Part shown: positions 14,201-20,601 of the stretch, piece by piece
How the letters are laid out: each line of letters opens with the position of its first letter
Position numbering within the stretch: position 1 is the stretch's first letter
DNA from: a virus
Length of the DNA: 24,536 nucleotides
Strand: one strand, 5' to 3'
IMG/VR virus record: IMGVR_UViG_3300008517_000063
Coordinates: 1-24,536 of that record
Made by a program: the position numbers and the translations under genes
Notes under the pieces: generated by a model
Told to the model about the DNA's origin: nothing
Database searches by the model: none
Seen by the model: only the letters and a program-made list of their open reading frames with translations

Positions 14201-14416
14201 ACCATTAAGGACGGAGTTATGATGAACGCTGCTGATACAATCACCAACGGCGTAAGAATGTGGGGAGATGTTACGAATGCCTTCGCTTTTGAGGCTGCTG
14301 ATACTGGCCCTGTAATAACTGGTTGCGATAATGTTGATGACCGTGAAGGTTCAATAAAGATTACAGTTGCTGGGGTTGCGAAATATCTACACTACTGGCC
14401 GAATGCAGCATCATAA
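11204..14416 (+). CDS. Large multidomain fibre/decoration-like virion protein
   Basis: 1070 residues, ATG after AAGGGAGAAAAACA. Residues ~1-290 are beta-rich. Residues ~299-416 carry repeats of the form N(T/V)AxGxxAL (NTGIGYQALYSL, NVAIGGLALY, NTAVGFNALK, NVAVGYNALG, NVAVGSRSGD, NIVIGYQAGD), the YadA-type left-handed beta-roll of trimeric adhesins and phage fibres. Two tandem copies of a ~180-residue module follow (~470-650 and ~653-830), each ending near QT(I/L)RC...GTYTTAYPI. The C terminus ends GSIKITVAGVAKYLHYW, a small strand motif often closing such proteins. Its place between the capsid gene and the head-tail connectors suggests a head-attached fibre rather than a tail spike. The second half is more AT-rich than the first. 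Trimerisation is inferred. Confidence 0.7.
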   Translation: MGASTFKRTHIVLGKDGAGQDFKAFGDTSGAYIRWDHANDKLIFAGGADMDMGSFGTPLTLNQSNNYLFGIFGDVSVANATGTNVERGIWSRVKVSAAQTGAFSIFGGQLQFRWADGCTTLGSGTENAQYAGAWLYLEQDTTGQALADYAHASGVVVQVETFGALTIPTNAHLSGVQIESRLGAANGAAISLNSGTIAGVFITKSPAAAGVTAADWPFGIFIEDCTVAMRVETSLPVQFRDANTYISSSAASVLDIVAATAIKIEGDLRTDRWQDEVKNTLIGVDVAGADGLSSGALHNTGIGYQALYSLTLGTHNVAIGGLALYTCATADKNTAVGFNALKTYNYDGAGWNVAVGYNALGLATGSAGDWGMGNVAVGSRSGDHITYGAYNIVIGYQAGDNITTADHCIIIGNQVDAPSATTDAQIKIGGSTAEQGYILGDGAGDMTINAIDAHDVHLAVADVDVVSVGSAVVAIVQPTTVTLAAGTGVHSAVTAVAAYTGWALGYWGQAIISNTEGNAANAAGGCFEINVTDTHTGGKSGIWAGIYVGCFASSATAGSIPTAGIYIENIAGAEIDMSDVPMISLVTSGGGGAGEQSAIAFEFGNAEAAKEVSIGAGGMWQEQTIRCVINGTAYFIPMSTGEGTYTTAYPIISSYSAGSAVAVTSTAPTTATNAISSAVNITDGWASGEINAIYGKVTITPAAGVTYSAAGGHFELEMVGNATSGHGLLCGAMVKFTSDLEQPNAILYLESYPTGSCDLSETPFITFCDYKSGSGVKSNTLFRIGDPMMAQAISTGSGKLSYNQTLRCALYDTPIYLVTSTEQGTYTTAYPIESSSRNAFSSAAIFVPSTSVGTDYVFAMGTYGTPLDVTYASGAGAQHFLPFQMNVTPIGADPESSSSTNLMTCVITHDTLAMPHGRLKCTDFYTNISKNVLDAYVYQGELNFSDSSAFNEAAALGLCVNASSGTVAGKLRGIIVQMQGASQPTDTMAIEIRNIGSGATIKDGVMMNAADTITNGVRMWGDVTNAFAFEAADTGPVITGCDNVDDREGSIKITVAGVAKYLHYWPNAAS
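13136..13156 (+). repeat. Internal repeat, copy 1 of the fibre module end
   Basis: 21 nt coding for (T)YTTAYPI, identical to 13679-13699 in the same frame. It marks the end of the first of two tandem protein modules; flanking codons differ, so the modules are diverged at DNA level except here. Confidence 0.7.
13679..13699 (+). repeat. Internal repeat, copy 2 of the fibre module end
   Basis: Second copy of the 21-nt stretch at 13136-13156, again encoding (T)YTTAYPI at the end of a ~180-residue module. Retention of exact identity here while flanking DNA diverges suggests recent recombination or gene conversion. Confidence 0.7.
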
Positions 14417-14435
14417 TCACTAAGAATTAAAGGCT

Positions 14436-14462
14436 AGGGGCTGGCCCCTTCCAAACAGCCCC
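14436..14462 (+). promoter_or_regulatory. Mutually exclusive hairpins after the fibre-like gene
   Basis: Two competing stems: AGGGGC (14436-14441) with GCCCCT (14444-14449), which leaves only a 2-nt loop so the inner pair must open, and GGGGCTG (14437-14443) with CAGCCCC (14456-14462) around a 12-nt loop. The second is a perfect 7-bp stem. There is no T-tract. It could be an mRNA end or processing structure; with the 11161 hairpin it brackets the large gene. Confidence 0.4.
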
Positions 14463-14487
14463 ACACTAACCTAATAGGAGGTTACCA

Positions 14488-14928
14488 GTGAAACTCACAA
14501 CCATCGAGCGCCTCACTCTGCTCAACATTTTCCCGGCAGAGGACAACATCGTGACCATGCGGACCACTCGCAGCACCAGGGAGAAACTCAGCTTCTCGGA
14601 CCAGGAACAGATCGACTTTGAGTTCGTCAATGTCTGGGAGTGCCCGGTCTGCAAGACCGAGGTTGATAAGCCGATTACCACTTTACTTCCTCCCCCCTGT
14701 CCCAACTGTGAGAAGAAATGTGAGAATTGCGGACACGTCATGGGGAAACCCACCCTCGTCAACACTGGCAAAATGAAATGGAAGACCAAGGATGTTAAGC
14801 CCAAAGATCTCAAATTCGGTGGCAAAGCTAAGGAGCTTATCCGCAGTGTTCTCACGAAACTCAGTACCGATAAGAAGATCACCGAAGCTCATATCAGCTT
14901 GTACGACAAGTTCATAGGGAAGGACTAA
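14488..14928 (+). CDS. Small phage protein with inserted zinc-ribbon
   Basis: 146 residues, GTG start after AGGAGGTTACCA. The frame (KLTTIERLTLLNIFPAEDNI, MRTTRSTREKLSFSDQEQID, then GKMKWKTKD, FGGKAKELIRSVLTKL, ITEAHISLYDKFIG) matches a small phage family I recall from virion regions, in which the two halves meet at a short turn. Here the turn is replaced by ~35 residues carrying WECPVCKTE, PPPCPNCEKKCENCGH (Cys at about 52, 55, 71, 74, 78 and 81), a multi-Cys zinc module. The next gene starts 1 nt after the stop. Function unknown; probably a small head-region or regulatory protein. Confidence 0.7.
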   Translation: MKLTTIERLTLLNIFPAEDNIVTMRTTRSTREKLSFSDQEQIDFEFVNVWECPVCKTEVDKPITTLLPPPCPNCEKKCENCGHVMGKPTLVNTGKMKWKTKDVKPKDLKFGGKAKELIRSVLTKLSTDKKITEAHISLYDKFIGKD

Positions 14929-14929
14929 C

Positions 14930-15241
14930 ATGGCTAAGAACTCCAAAGGCAAACTCACGGAAATCAAACTCGCAACGTACCGTACACTCGGGGGCTGGAA
15001 AGCCCTCGTTATCTGGTTGGCTGTCAATGATCCTAATAAGGGGGGGTATGCGATTCACCGACCAGGGGAGAAGGGAGAGAGCCCTCCAATTTATCACGCA
15101 GCGGATGGCACGGCTCACGCAGCATTTCAGCAATCTGCCTGCGCACCACCGCGTTACGGTCTAGCTCTCCCCGCTGATTTAGTCGAAATAGCTAAGGAGG
15201 AATCAAGTGGCAAAGAAAACAAAAATCAAGAAACAGAATAA
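14930..15241 (+). CDS. Late paralogue A2 of the 5667 small beta protein
   Basis: 103 residues. After a Lys-rich lead come LATYRTLGGWKALVIWLA, a divergent loop (NKGGYAIHRPGEKGE), IYHAADGTAHAAFQ and LALPADLVEIAKE, in the same order as in the early gene (YRTHGGWDARVIW, LDGTAHPV, HPADLIEEW). The tail (SSGKENKNQETE) overlaps the next gene by 35 nt. The family is uncharacterised; a small barrel is inferred. Confidence 0.7.
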   Translation: MAKNSKGKLTEIKLATYRTLGGWKALVIWLAVNDPNKGGYAIHRPGEKGESPPIYHAADGTAHAAFQQSACAPPRYGLALPADLVEIAKEESSGKENKNQETE

Positions 15242-15614
15242 GCCCACAGTTGGAGGACTCCAAAAGGGACCAGGCAAATGGATCCTGCTTTCCATACACG
15301 ATGCTGATAAAAAGATTGTCGGGCAACTGGATCTCGTTGGTAAGACTGTTTCCTTCCGGGGCCAGGCCGACAAAGCAGCTCGTGTTTTCTTCGATACTTC
15401 CAAGATTTTCATTGATGGTTATATCGCCGAACGTCTTACCGAGCATATCCCTGATGAGGAGGAGACCATAGGTTATGAGCTCGACTCCTCTGTCTTCACC
15501 AAAGTTATCAGACAACTGGGGCTCAAGCCCGATGATGTTCTTTCCCATACTGAATACCCTGACCGCATTGTCATCGTTACCAAGAACGGCAAGAAGTTCA
15601 AAGTTCCAATTTAA
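15207..15614 (+). CDS. Late paralogue B2 of the 7037 protein
   Basis: 135 residues from a GTG preceded by AAGGAGGAATCAA. KWILLSIHDADKKIVGQLDL, VGKTVSFRGQADKAARVFFD and IDGYIAERL align with the early gene (GSLEF, HFKGDVNKSAKLFFD, QYIQERL). The C-terminal part differs: instead of a coiled coil it carries VIRQLGLKPDDVLSHTEYPD and a strand pair (RIVIVTKNGKKFKVPI). Same neighbour as in the early region (paralogue A). Function unknown. Confidence 0.7.
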   Translation: MAKKTKIKKQNKPTVGGLQKGPGKWILLSIHDADKKIVGQLDLVGKTVSFRGQADKAARVFFDTSKIFIDGYIAERLTEHIPDEEETIGYELDSSVFTKVIRQLGLKPDDVLSHTEYPDRIVIVTKNGKKFKVPI

Positions 15615-15626
15615 GGAGTTTAATCT

Positions 15627-15977
15627 ATGTCACAACGACAATGCACTACACATAAGCTCTTGGCTTCGGCCGAGCGCGTTGCAGGCACTTACAATTCTGA
15701 TCCCTGGCTAAAGGTAGGCTCATTCATAGAGGGTCTCCTGATGGTTAGCGTTACCGCAGCGAGTACTGGAACACCCACTCTCACTATCACGGTGCAGGTT
15801 TCCCCCGATGAGGGGACAACCGCTGTTACCCACACCACCCTAAGTGCGATCTCGGCTGTGGGCACCGTTGTGTCCAAACTGACTCACCTGGGCGAATGGA
15901 TCCGAGTAAGCGCCGTAGTAGCTGGCACCAATACCCCCAAATTCACGTTCTCAATTCATCTCGCGGTGAAGAGCTAG
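15627..15977 (+). CDS. Small virion beta protein (decoration-like)
   Basis: 116 residues after AAGGAGTTTAATCT. A run of Ser/Thr/Val strands (LLMVSVTAASTGTPTLTITV, VSPDEG, VSKLTHLGEWIRVSAVVAG, KFTFSIHLAVKS). The 'lGewIRv...gt..ftfsi.' ending is typical of small head decoration or fibre proteins in phage structural operons. It lies just before the adaptor gene. No enzymatic motif; role in capsid decoration is inferred from position and composition. Confidence 0.65.
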   Translation: MSQRQCTTHKLLASAERVAGTYNSDPWLKVGSFIEGLLMVSVTAASTGTPTLTITVQVSPDEGTTAVTHTTLSAISAVGTVVSKLTHLGEWIRVSAVVAGTNTPKFTFSIHLAVKS

Positions 15978-15980
15978 GCC

Positions 15981-16670
15981 ATGTCAAAACTCTCGGATTA
16001 TAATTCCAGGGTCGATGCCTTAGTCCAGGATGATGCTGGTTTCATCGAATCGGCTGAGATCGACGAGGCCATCACCATGGCCGTCAAACGCTACTCGCTG
16101 CATCGCCCGCAGGAGAAAGCCCAGGAGTATGCAGGCGACGGCGGTTATGACTATGACCTTCCTAGCGATTGGGTCCAGGGATTCTCTCGCATTGTCTCCG
16201 TTGAGTACCCTTACGATGAACAGGATCCTAATTTTATTCCCAAAGAAGAGTGGACTATCTTCCTCAAACTCGTTGGGAGCACACAAACGCGTGTCCTTCG
16301 CTTCCTGACTACTTCACCCGCAGCAGCGGATTCCGTCCGCGTCGTCTACACCATCCCTCATCTCGTTGATGACTCATCCTCCACGGTCTATGCTAATGAT
16401 TTCGAGGCTCTTTCCTCCCTCGCCGCCTCATACGTTTGCGGGATGTTATCCAGGAAGTTCCTCCAGACCTCGGATTCCACTATCGGAGCCGATGCAGTCT
16501 CCTACGCAGCCAAGTCCTCCGCGGCTGCTTCCCGCGCCAAGGAACTCCACCACTCATACCTCGATCACCTGGGCCTCGCTGAGACTCCAGCCAGCGGGGG
16601 CATAAAAGAATTTGATACCGGCTTTGTCTGGGGCTCAGAGCATTTAACACACAAAAGTTGGCAGAGATAG
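15981..16670 (+). CDS. Head-tail adaptor protein
   Basis: 229 residues, MSKLSDYNSRVDALVQDDAG, then IDEAITMAVKRYSLHRPQEK, YDYDLPSDWVQGFSRIVSVE, and a helical half (LSSLAASYVCGMLSRKF, DAVSYAAKSSAAASRAKEL). The Asp-Asp-Xxx helix followed by 'AI..Av..YS..RP' and 'lP.dw......i..ve.P' is the plan of phage adaptor proteins of the HK97 gp6-like fold that sit under the portal. Start by position 3 nt after the previous stop; the ribosome-binding site is weak (GAGCTAGG). Confidence 0.75.
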   Translation: MSKLSDYNSRVDALVQDDAGFIESAEIDEAITMAVKRYSLHRPQEKAQEYAGDGGYDYDLPSDWVQGFSRIVSVEYPYDEQDPNFIPKEEWTIFLKLVGSTQTRVLRFLTTSPAAADSVRVVYTIPHLVDDSSSTVYANDFEALSSLAASYVCGMLSRKFLQTSDSTIGADAVSYAAKSSAAASRAKELHHSYLDHLGLAETPASGGIKEFDTGFVWGSEHLTHKSWQR

Positions 16671-16679
16671 GATTAAACA

Positions 16680-17294
16680 ATGGCATCAGATGACACAACC
16701 ATCAAACTCGAATTCAAGGGGAAACTCTTGACCGATACTCTCGGGACAACTCAGATTTTCCACGACGAGTATCTCAACGGCTTTGAAAATTCATTGAAAA
16801 CTCTGCGGGATTATATTCGTGCACGCTGTCCTATCGGAGTTTCCGGTCGTCTTCGCAGTTCCGTCAACTATCGTGCAGAGGAACTCACTCCTCGGGGTCG
16901 TTTCGGTTTCCCAACTGGTCCGCTCGAATTCGAGGGCGAGGTCTACGCCCGCTCCGAAGCGGAATACCATTTCGGCATCTTTCCTACCCCGTGGTCGGCC
17001 ATTTGTCCCTACTCCAGAGCGGTCGAAATTGGGACTCGCCCTCATTTTCCACCTATGATTCTACTTCGCGACTGGGCTTCCCGTGTTCTCTTTCTAGCTC
17101 GTCCAGCGGCCACCCTCGCAGCCTATTTCATCGGCCGTTCGATCTCCAAGCATGGCACCCGCGGTCGCTTTATGTTCCGAGATGGACTTACACAATTTGA
17201 ATCCGAGAAAGTTTTTGAAAATAATATGGAAAAAGCGGTAGCCATAGCTACCCAAAAAACCGCGGTAGAGACTCCGTGGTGGGCTGCCTTCTAA
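16680..17294 (+). CDS. HK97 gp10-like neck/tail completion protein
   Basis: 204 residues. Key signs are RARCPIGVSGRLRSSVNYRA (the 'P.gTG.LR.Si' motif), then EVYARSEAEYHF, and AVEIGTRPHFPPMILLRDWA (the 'VE.GT.PH.PP' motif), which in this order define the gp10/minor head family. C-terminal residues (LTQFESEKVFENNMEKAVAI) form helices that pack in the ring. Expected to form a ring between head and tail. Confidence 0.8.
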   Translation: MASDDTTIKLEFKGKLLTDTLGTTQIFHDEYLNGFENSLKTLRDYIRARCPIGVSGRLRSSVNYRAEELTPRGRFGFPTGPLEFEGEVYARSEAEYHFGIFPTPWSAICPYSRAVEIGTRPHFPPMILLRDWASRVLFLARPAATLAAYFIGRSISKHGTRGRFMFRDGLTQFESEKVFENNMEKAVAIATQKTAVETPWWAAF

Positions 17295-17386
17295 ATGTTA
17301 CTATCTCACGCACACACTTTACCACTGCCTTCACCCAACATCCAAATTTCGGCACTCTATGGCGTTATTTTCGGGGGAGATGCAGT

Positions 17387-17836
17387 ATGAGTTATTCTAC
17401 GATTTTAGCCCAGATCTTATCGACTCTCCAGGGCGTTACCGGCATCGGCACCAAAGTCTACGATTATGAGCGCTATGCCGCAACCTGGAAAGAGTATCTC
17501 GACCTCTTCAAAGCGAATGACCTTATCAAAGGTTGGACGATCACTCGTATTGCCACTCCCGAGGAAACAAAAAATGTCACTACCAATCTACGCACTCATG
17601 TTTTCGTCATTCGCGGTTTCTACTCTCTTGATGATTCCGCAGCTACGGAGAAAACGTTCCAGGTTCTTATCGAGAGCATCTGCACGGCTTTCAGAGAGGA
17701 CCCAACTCTCAGCGGCGTCGCCTTCGATTCCGGCCCCGTGCAAGTGGACACCGTTGGCCCAGTCATGTTCGGCCAGGTTCTTTGCCACCACTGTGAACTC
17801 AGATTACCAGCTCAGGAGGAAGAACAGTGGCGCTAG
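17387..17836 (+). CDS. Tail terminator-like protein
   Basis: 149 residues; the ATG is preceded by GGGGGAGATGCAG, and an in-frame ATG at 17276 would cross a 92-nt gap with no coding character. MSYSTILAQILSTLQGVTGI, KVYDYERYAATWKEYLDLF, WTITRIATPEET, HVFVIRGFYSLDD, TFQVLIESICTAFRED and FGQVLCHHCELRLPAQEEE follow the plan of phage tail-terminator/Gp37-type proteins that cap the tail tube. Position after the gp10-like gene agrees. Gap 17295-17386 holds nothing I can identify. Confidence 0.7.
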   Translation: MSYSTILAQILSTLQGVTGIGTKVYDYERYAATWKEYLDLFKANDLIKGWTITRIATPEETKNVTTNLRTHVFVIRGFYSLDDSAATEKTFQVLIESICTAFREDPTLSGVAFDSGPVQVDTVGPVMFGQVLCHHCELRLPAQEEEQWR

Positions 17837-17867
17837 TCATTCCTATTCTATCTACCGGAGGTTTCTG

Positions 17868-18086
17868 ATGAGTTCCAACTCTTTCAAGAATCCAGTGGTC
17901 GCGACTCTGTGTGTCGCTTTCGTCGCTTTCTGCATCGCCATCGGCAGCTACTCGACCTACGCTTACCGCACTTCGATGGAGAATCGCGAGCGCATCGCTG
18001 TTCTCGAATCCACACAGCGAATCATGCTACAGAAATTAAATGAGATCTCACTCGATGTTAAAACTCTTTTGTCCTCAAGGAGATAA
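17868..18086 (+). CDS. Small membrane protein with C-terminal coiled coil
   Basis: 72 residues, ATG after GGAGGTTTCTG; longer readings of this frame lie inside the previous gene. A hydrophobic segment (PVVATLCVAFVAFCIAIGSY, about 9-28) precedes a charged helix (ENRERIAVLESTQRIMLQKL) resembling the coiled coil of haemolysin/XhlA-type proteins, but with order reversed (membrane segment first). An unusual place between tail terminator and tail tube genes. Candidate holin-like or membrane-docking protein; uncertain. Confidence 0.6.
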   Translation: MSSNSFKNPVVATLCVAFVAFCIAIGSYSTYAYRTSMENRERIAVLESTQRIMLQKLNEISLDVKTLLSSRR

Positions 18087-18088
18087 TA

Positions 18089-19513
18089 ATGGCAGGCTCA
18101 GGTAAGCAATCTCATCTCGGCATAGCCAAAGAAGTCATCTGGGGCGAGGCTGTAGCTGCCACAGATCATCTCAAATACTCCTCAGAGAAACTTATTTTCG
18201 ACCCAGAGGAGTTAGTCGCCTCCTCCATACCATCTTTACGCGATGAGCCCGACAGCTACGAGGGCTTAAATAACATCGGTGGCCCATCGGTTCACGAAGT
18301 TCATCCCGATGGTCTCGGCTACATTCTCCGTTCCTGGTTCGGTAAATGCCTTACTACTAATCCTACCGGCACGGTCTTCAAGCATGTGTTTACCCCAGGT
18401 TTGGATAAGGAAGCATCCGGGACCGCGAATTCCGGCACCTCCACCACGTTAATAGACGCAGCTCTCGTCGCTACGGACGACATGTATAACGGCTGCTGGC
18501 TTCATATTATCTCCGGCACTAATTCAGGTGAGTGGCGCATTATTACCGATTCTGTGGCATCTTCCAACCAACTCACGGTAGCCCCCGCTTTTACCGCGGC
18601 TATCAACAATACTTCTGTTTTCGAGATTCGTAATGGTCCGAAGGATTGTATTCTACCACCTTACACCCTGGAAGCTCATCGAGATCTTGCTAAAGCCTTT
18701 CAATTCAAAGGCTGTGTACCCAATACGCTTTCCTTCGCCATCAGCACCGTGGCTAAGATCCTCATGCTCACCGCTGACTGGATCGCCAAGGACGTCGCGC
18801 TCGTCGATCCCACGTCTCCGGATCCTGAGGATACTGAACCATTTCGCTGGAACCAGGCAATACTACTCATCGGCCGTGATTATTCTAGCACCGTGGATAT
18901 AGATGGCAATACCAATACTACTACCAAGATTTATGACGTTGCTGCTTCCTACACCATTGACGCCCTCATCGGCAAATATATTCGCATGACCTCCGGGACC
19001 TGCATCGACCAAATCCGTAAGATTACGGATAACACGGCTACAACTATTACCTTCTCACCGGCTATGTCCGCAGCTCCCTCAAACGCCGATACGTATGAGG
19101 TTTGGACTGAGGACGGCACGATGGAGACACTCGCCCTCGCTATTTCCAATGGTCTCCTGGCTGTGCCGTTACTGAATAATTCTAAATGCATCGCTAAAAT
19201 AGTCGGCGATGTCTTCAGGCTCGGCACCATCGCAGCAACTTTCCACGTTGAGAATCGCACTAATTGGGAAACCTATTTCAAAGACTGGACGACACGCCCC
19301 TGGTTCCTACTCTTCCGGGGTGCTTCCCGTACCAGCACCGCATTCTATTACGAGTTACAGTTTCATCTACCGAAGGTGCTTTTTACCGCTTACCCCCTTG
19401 GCACCGATGGCCCCGGCCAACTCACAGTCGGAGCCACCGGGAAAGTTAAGTACGATTCAACTTCGGAGTATCTCGCTAAATGCGTGCTCTTTAACGCTAA
19501 ATCTAGTTATTAA
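18089..19513 (+). CDS. Tail tube protein with two inserted beta domains
   Basis: 474 residues from an ATG after AAGGAGATAATA. Starts SHLGIAKEVIWGEAVAATDH, the usual 'g...iG.E...Gt.v.p...l......' opening of major tail/tube proteins, then ILRSWFGKCLTTNPTG and a C-terminal tube core (ISNGLLAVPLLNNSKCIAKI, LLFRGASRTSTAFYYELQFH, YDSTSEYLAKCVLFN). Two beta domains are inserted at about 108-182 (WLHIISGTNSGEWRIITDS) and 270-342 (YIRMTSGTCIDQIRKITDN), both related to the domain in the capsid protein (YVRIVYGTGVGQYRKIASH). These probably project from the tube surface. Most single-domain tube proteins are shorter. The 72-nt gap after it shows nothing certain. Confidence 0.75.
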   Translation: MAGSGKQSHLGIAKEVIWGEAVAATDHLKYSSEKLIFDPEELVASSIPSLRDEPDSYEGLNNIGGPSVHEVHPDGLGYILRSWFGKCLTTNPTGTVFKHVFTPGLDKEASGTANSGTSTTLIDAALVATDDMYNGCWLHIISGTNSGEWRIITDSVASSNQLTVAPAFTAAINNTSVFEIRNGPKDCILPPYTLEAHRDLAKAFQFKGCVPNTLSFAISTVAKILMLTADWIAKDVALVDPTSPDPEDTEPFRWNQAILLIGRDYSSTVDIDGNTNTTTKIYDVAASYTIDALIGKYIRMTSGTCIDQIRKITDNTATTITFSPAMSAAPSNADTYEVWTEDGTMETLALAISNGLLAVPLLNNSKCIAKIVGDVFRLGTIAATFHVENRTNWETYFKDWTTRPWFLLFRGASRTSTAFYYELQFHLPKVLFTAYPLGTDGPGQLTVGATGKVKYDSTSEYLAKCVLFNAKSSY

Positions 19514-19585
19514 GCCGCGGGGAAGGATGGCGATTCACAAGAAGCCTCTCGCTAACAACCTTCTCCGCTTTATTATGAGGTTACT

Positions 19586-19981
19586 ATGTCTCTGATCTCG
19601 TTATCACTCATCCTGAAGGACATTATCTCCCGCATCGCCAACGCTGCTGCTTCGTTCTTCCAGAAGCTCTTTGACCTCGCTCTACTGTTTATTTCTCTTT
19701 ACCGGGGAATTGCTGCTCTTTTCCTTACCTCATCTCAGAAACTACGTTTCCTTATCACGAAGTACGCTTCCCAACAGGTCTCACGCTTTACCGAACACAC
19801 CACCATCGCTCAAGCAGCGCTCCCCGATCTCCTTTCGCCGGAGACAACTACGGATGTTATTCGTGATCTTACTAGCATTACATCGCAAGCCCAGGCTGCA
19901 CGCATCGGCGTTCTCGGTCTAGTCGCTCGCATCGCTAGAATGCGCAGCCGCACGATTATTAAATACATCTACGTTGATTAA
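19586..19981 (+). CDS. Short tape-measure-like or chaperone-position protein, 131 aa
   Basis: ATG after TGAGGTTACT. SLISLSLILKDIISRIANAA, a hydrophobic helix (LFDLALLFISLYRGIAALFL) and a C-terminal helix-plus-strand ending RTIIKYIYVD. The opening 'LxLxLKDxxS' and the closing '(S/K)(R/K)TI.....IYV' are shared with the next gene and are like the ends of phage tape-measure proteins. It lies where tail assembly chaperones are normally found. Alternatives: a diverged chaperone, or a second ruler subunit. Confidence 0.6.
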   Translation: MSLISLSLILKDIISRIANAAASFFQKLFDLALLFISLYRGIAALFLTSSQKLRFLITKYASQQVSRFTEHTTIAQAALPDLLSPETTTDVIRDLTSITSQAQAARIGVLGLVARIARMRSRTIIKYIYVD

Positions 19982-19992
19982 CGAGGTTTAAT

Positions 19993-20601
19993 GTGAAAAA
20001 ACTTGCCGTAACTATTATGCTCAAGGATCTTTTCTCCGCTGCACTCAAAACGGTAGCCACAGCGGTGGAGGTCTTTACCGGCAAATCCAAGAAACTTGAG
20101 TCGCAGATGAAGGCCGAGGTCTCAGCCATCAAGGAGCGCACTCGGCAGGTGGAGACAGCGCTACAGGAGCAAATGGACGCGGAGGATGCTGCGGTTCGCG
20201 CAGTCGGGAAAGCCGCTGAGGAGTACGAAGCAATCCTGGAAAAAGAGCGGTCAGCTCTCAGCGGCAAGGTCAAGGAATACGATTCGATTCGCAGCGCATC
20301 ATCTCAAGCAGCCAGCGCAGTTCGCAGCCTCAACTCAGCTATTGGTTCGCTCAAATCCAAGACCATCACTATCACTACCATTTATGTTTACAAGACGAGG
20401 GGCTCGAAGGGCTCGAATCCTTACGAGGGTTCATCCAAAGGCTCCAACCCATATTCTTCATCGGCTCCCACTACAGGTCCCGGGTTATCCTCAACCACTG
20501 ACGCCGCGGACGCCAAGGATATTGTCGAGAAAACAGTGCTTCCGGCACTTAAAACGCTGGCCAGGGAAGGTAAAGTCTCCGAGGAGGTAGTCTTACAATG
20601 A
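19993..20601 (+). CDS. Very short tape-measure-like protein, 202 aa
   Basis: GTG start (an overlapping ATG is followed at once by TGA) after CGAGGTTTAAT. LAVTIMLKDLFSAALKTVAT opens it like a tape measure; residues ~28-115 are coiled coil (SQMKAEVSAIKERTRQVETA, ASSQAASAVRSLNSAIGSL); LKSKTITITTIYVYKTRG is the beta motif common near the end of tape measures; then a Gly/Ser/Asn linker (GSNPYEGSSKGSNPYSSS) and a C-terminal helix. At about 0.15 nm per residue this would span roughly 30 nm, a very short tail, if it is the ruler. The stop overlaps the next start (ATGA). Confidence 0.6.
   Translation: MKKLAVTIMLKDLFSAALKTVATAVEVFTGKSKKLESQMKAEVSAIKERTRQVETALQEQMDAEDAAVRAVGKAAEEYEAILEKERSALSGKVKEYDSIRSASSQAASAVRSLNSAIGSLKSKTITITTIYVYKTRGSKGSNPYEGSSKGSNPYSSSAPTTGPGLSSTTDAADAKDIVEKTVLPALKTLAREGKVSEEVVLQ

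Noticed and set aside
19528-19596. 22-residue peptide between the tail tube and the next gene
   Set aside because: GAAGG directly abuts the ATG, leaving no proper spacing; basic short peptide with no support.
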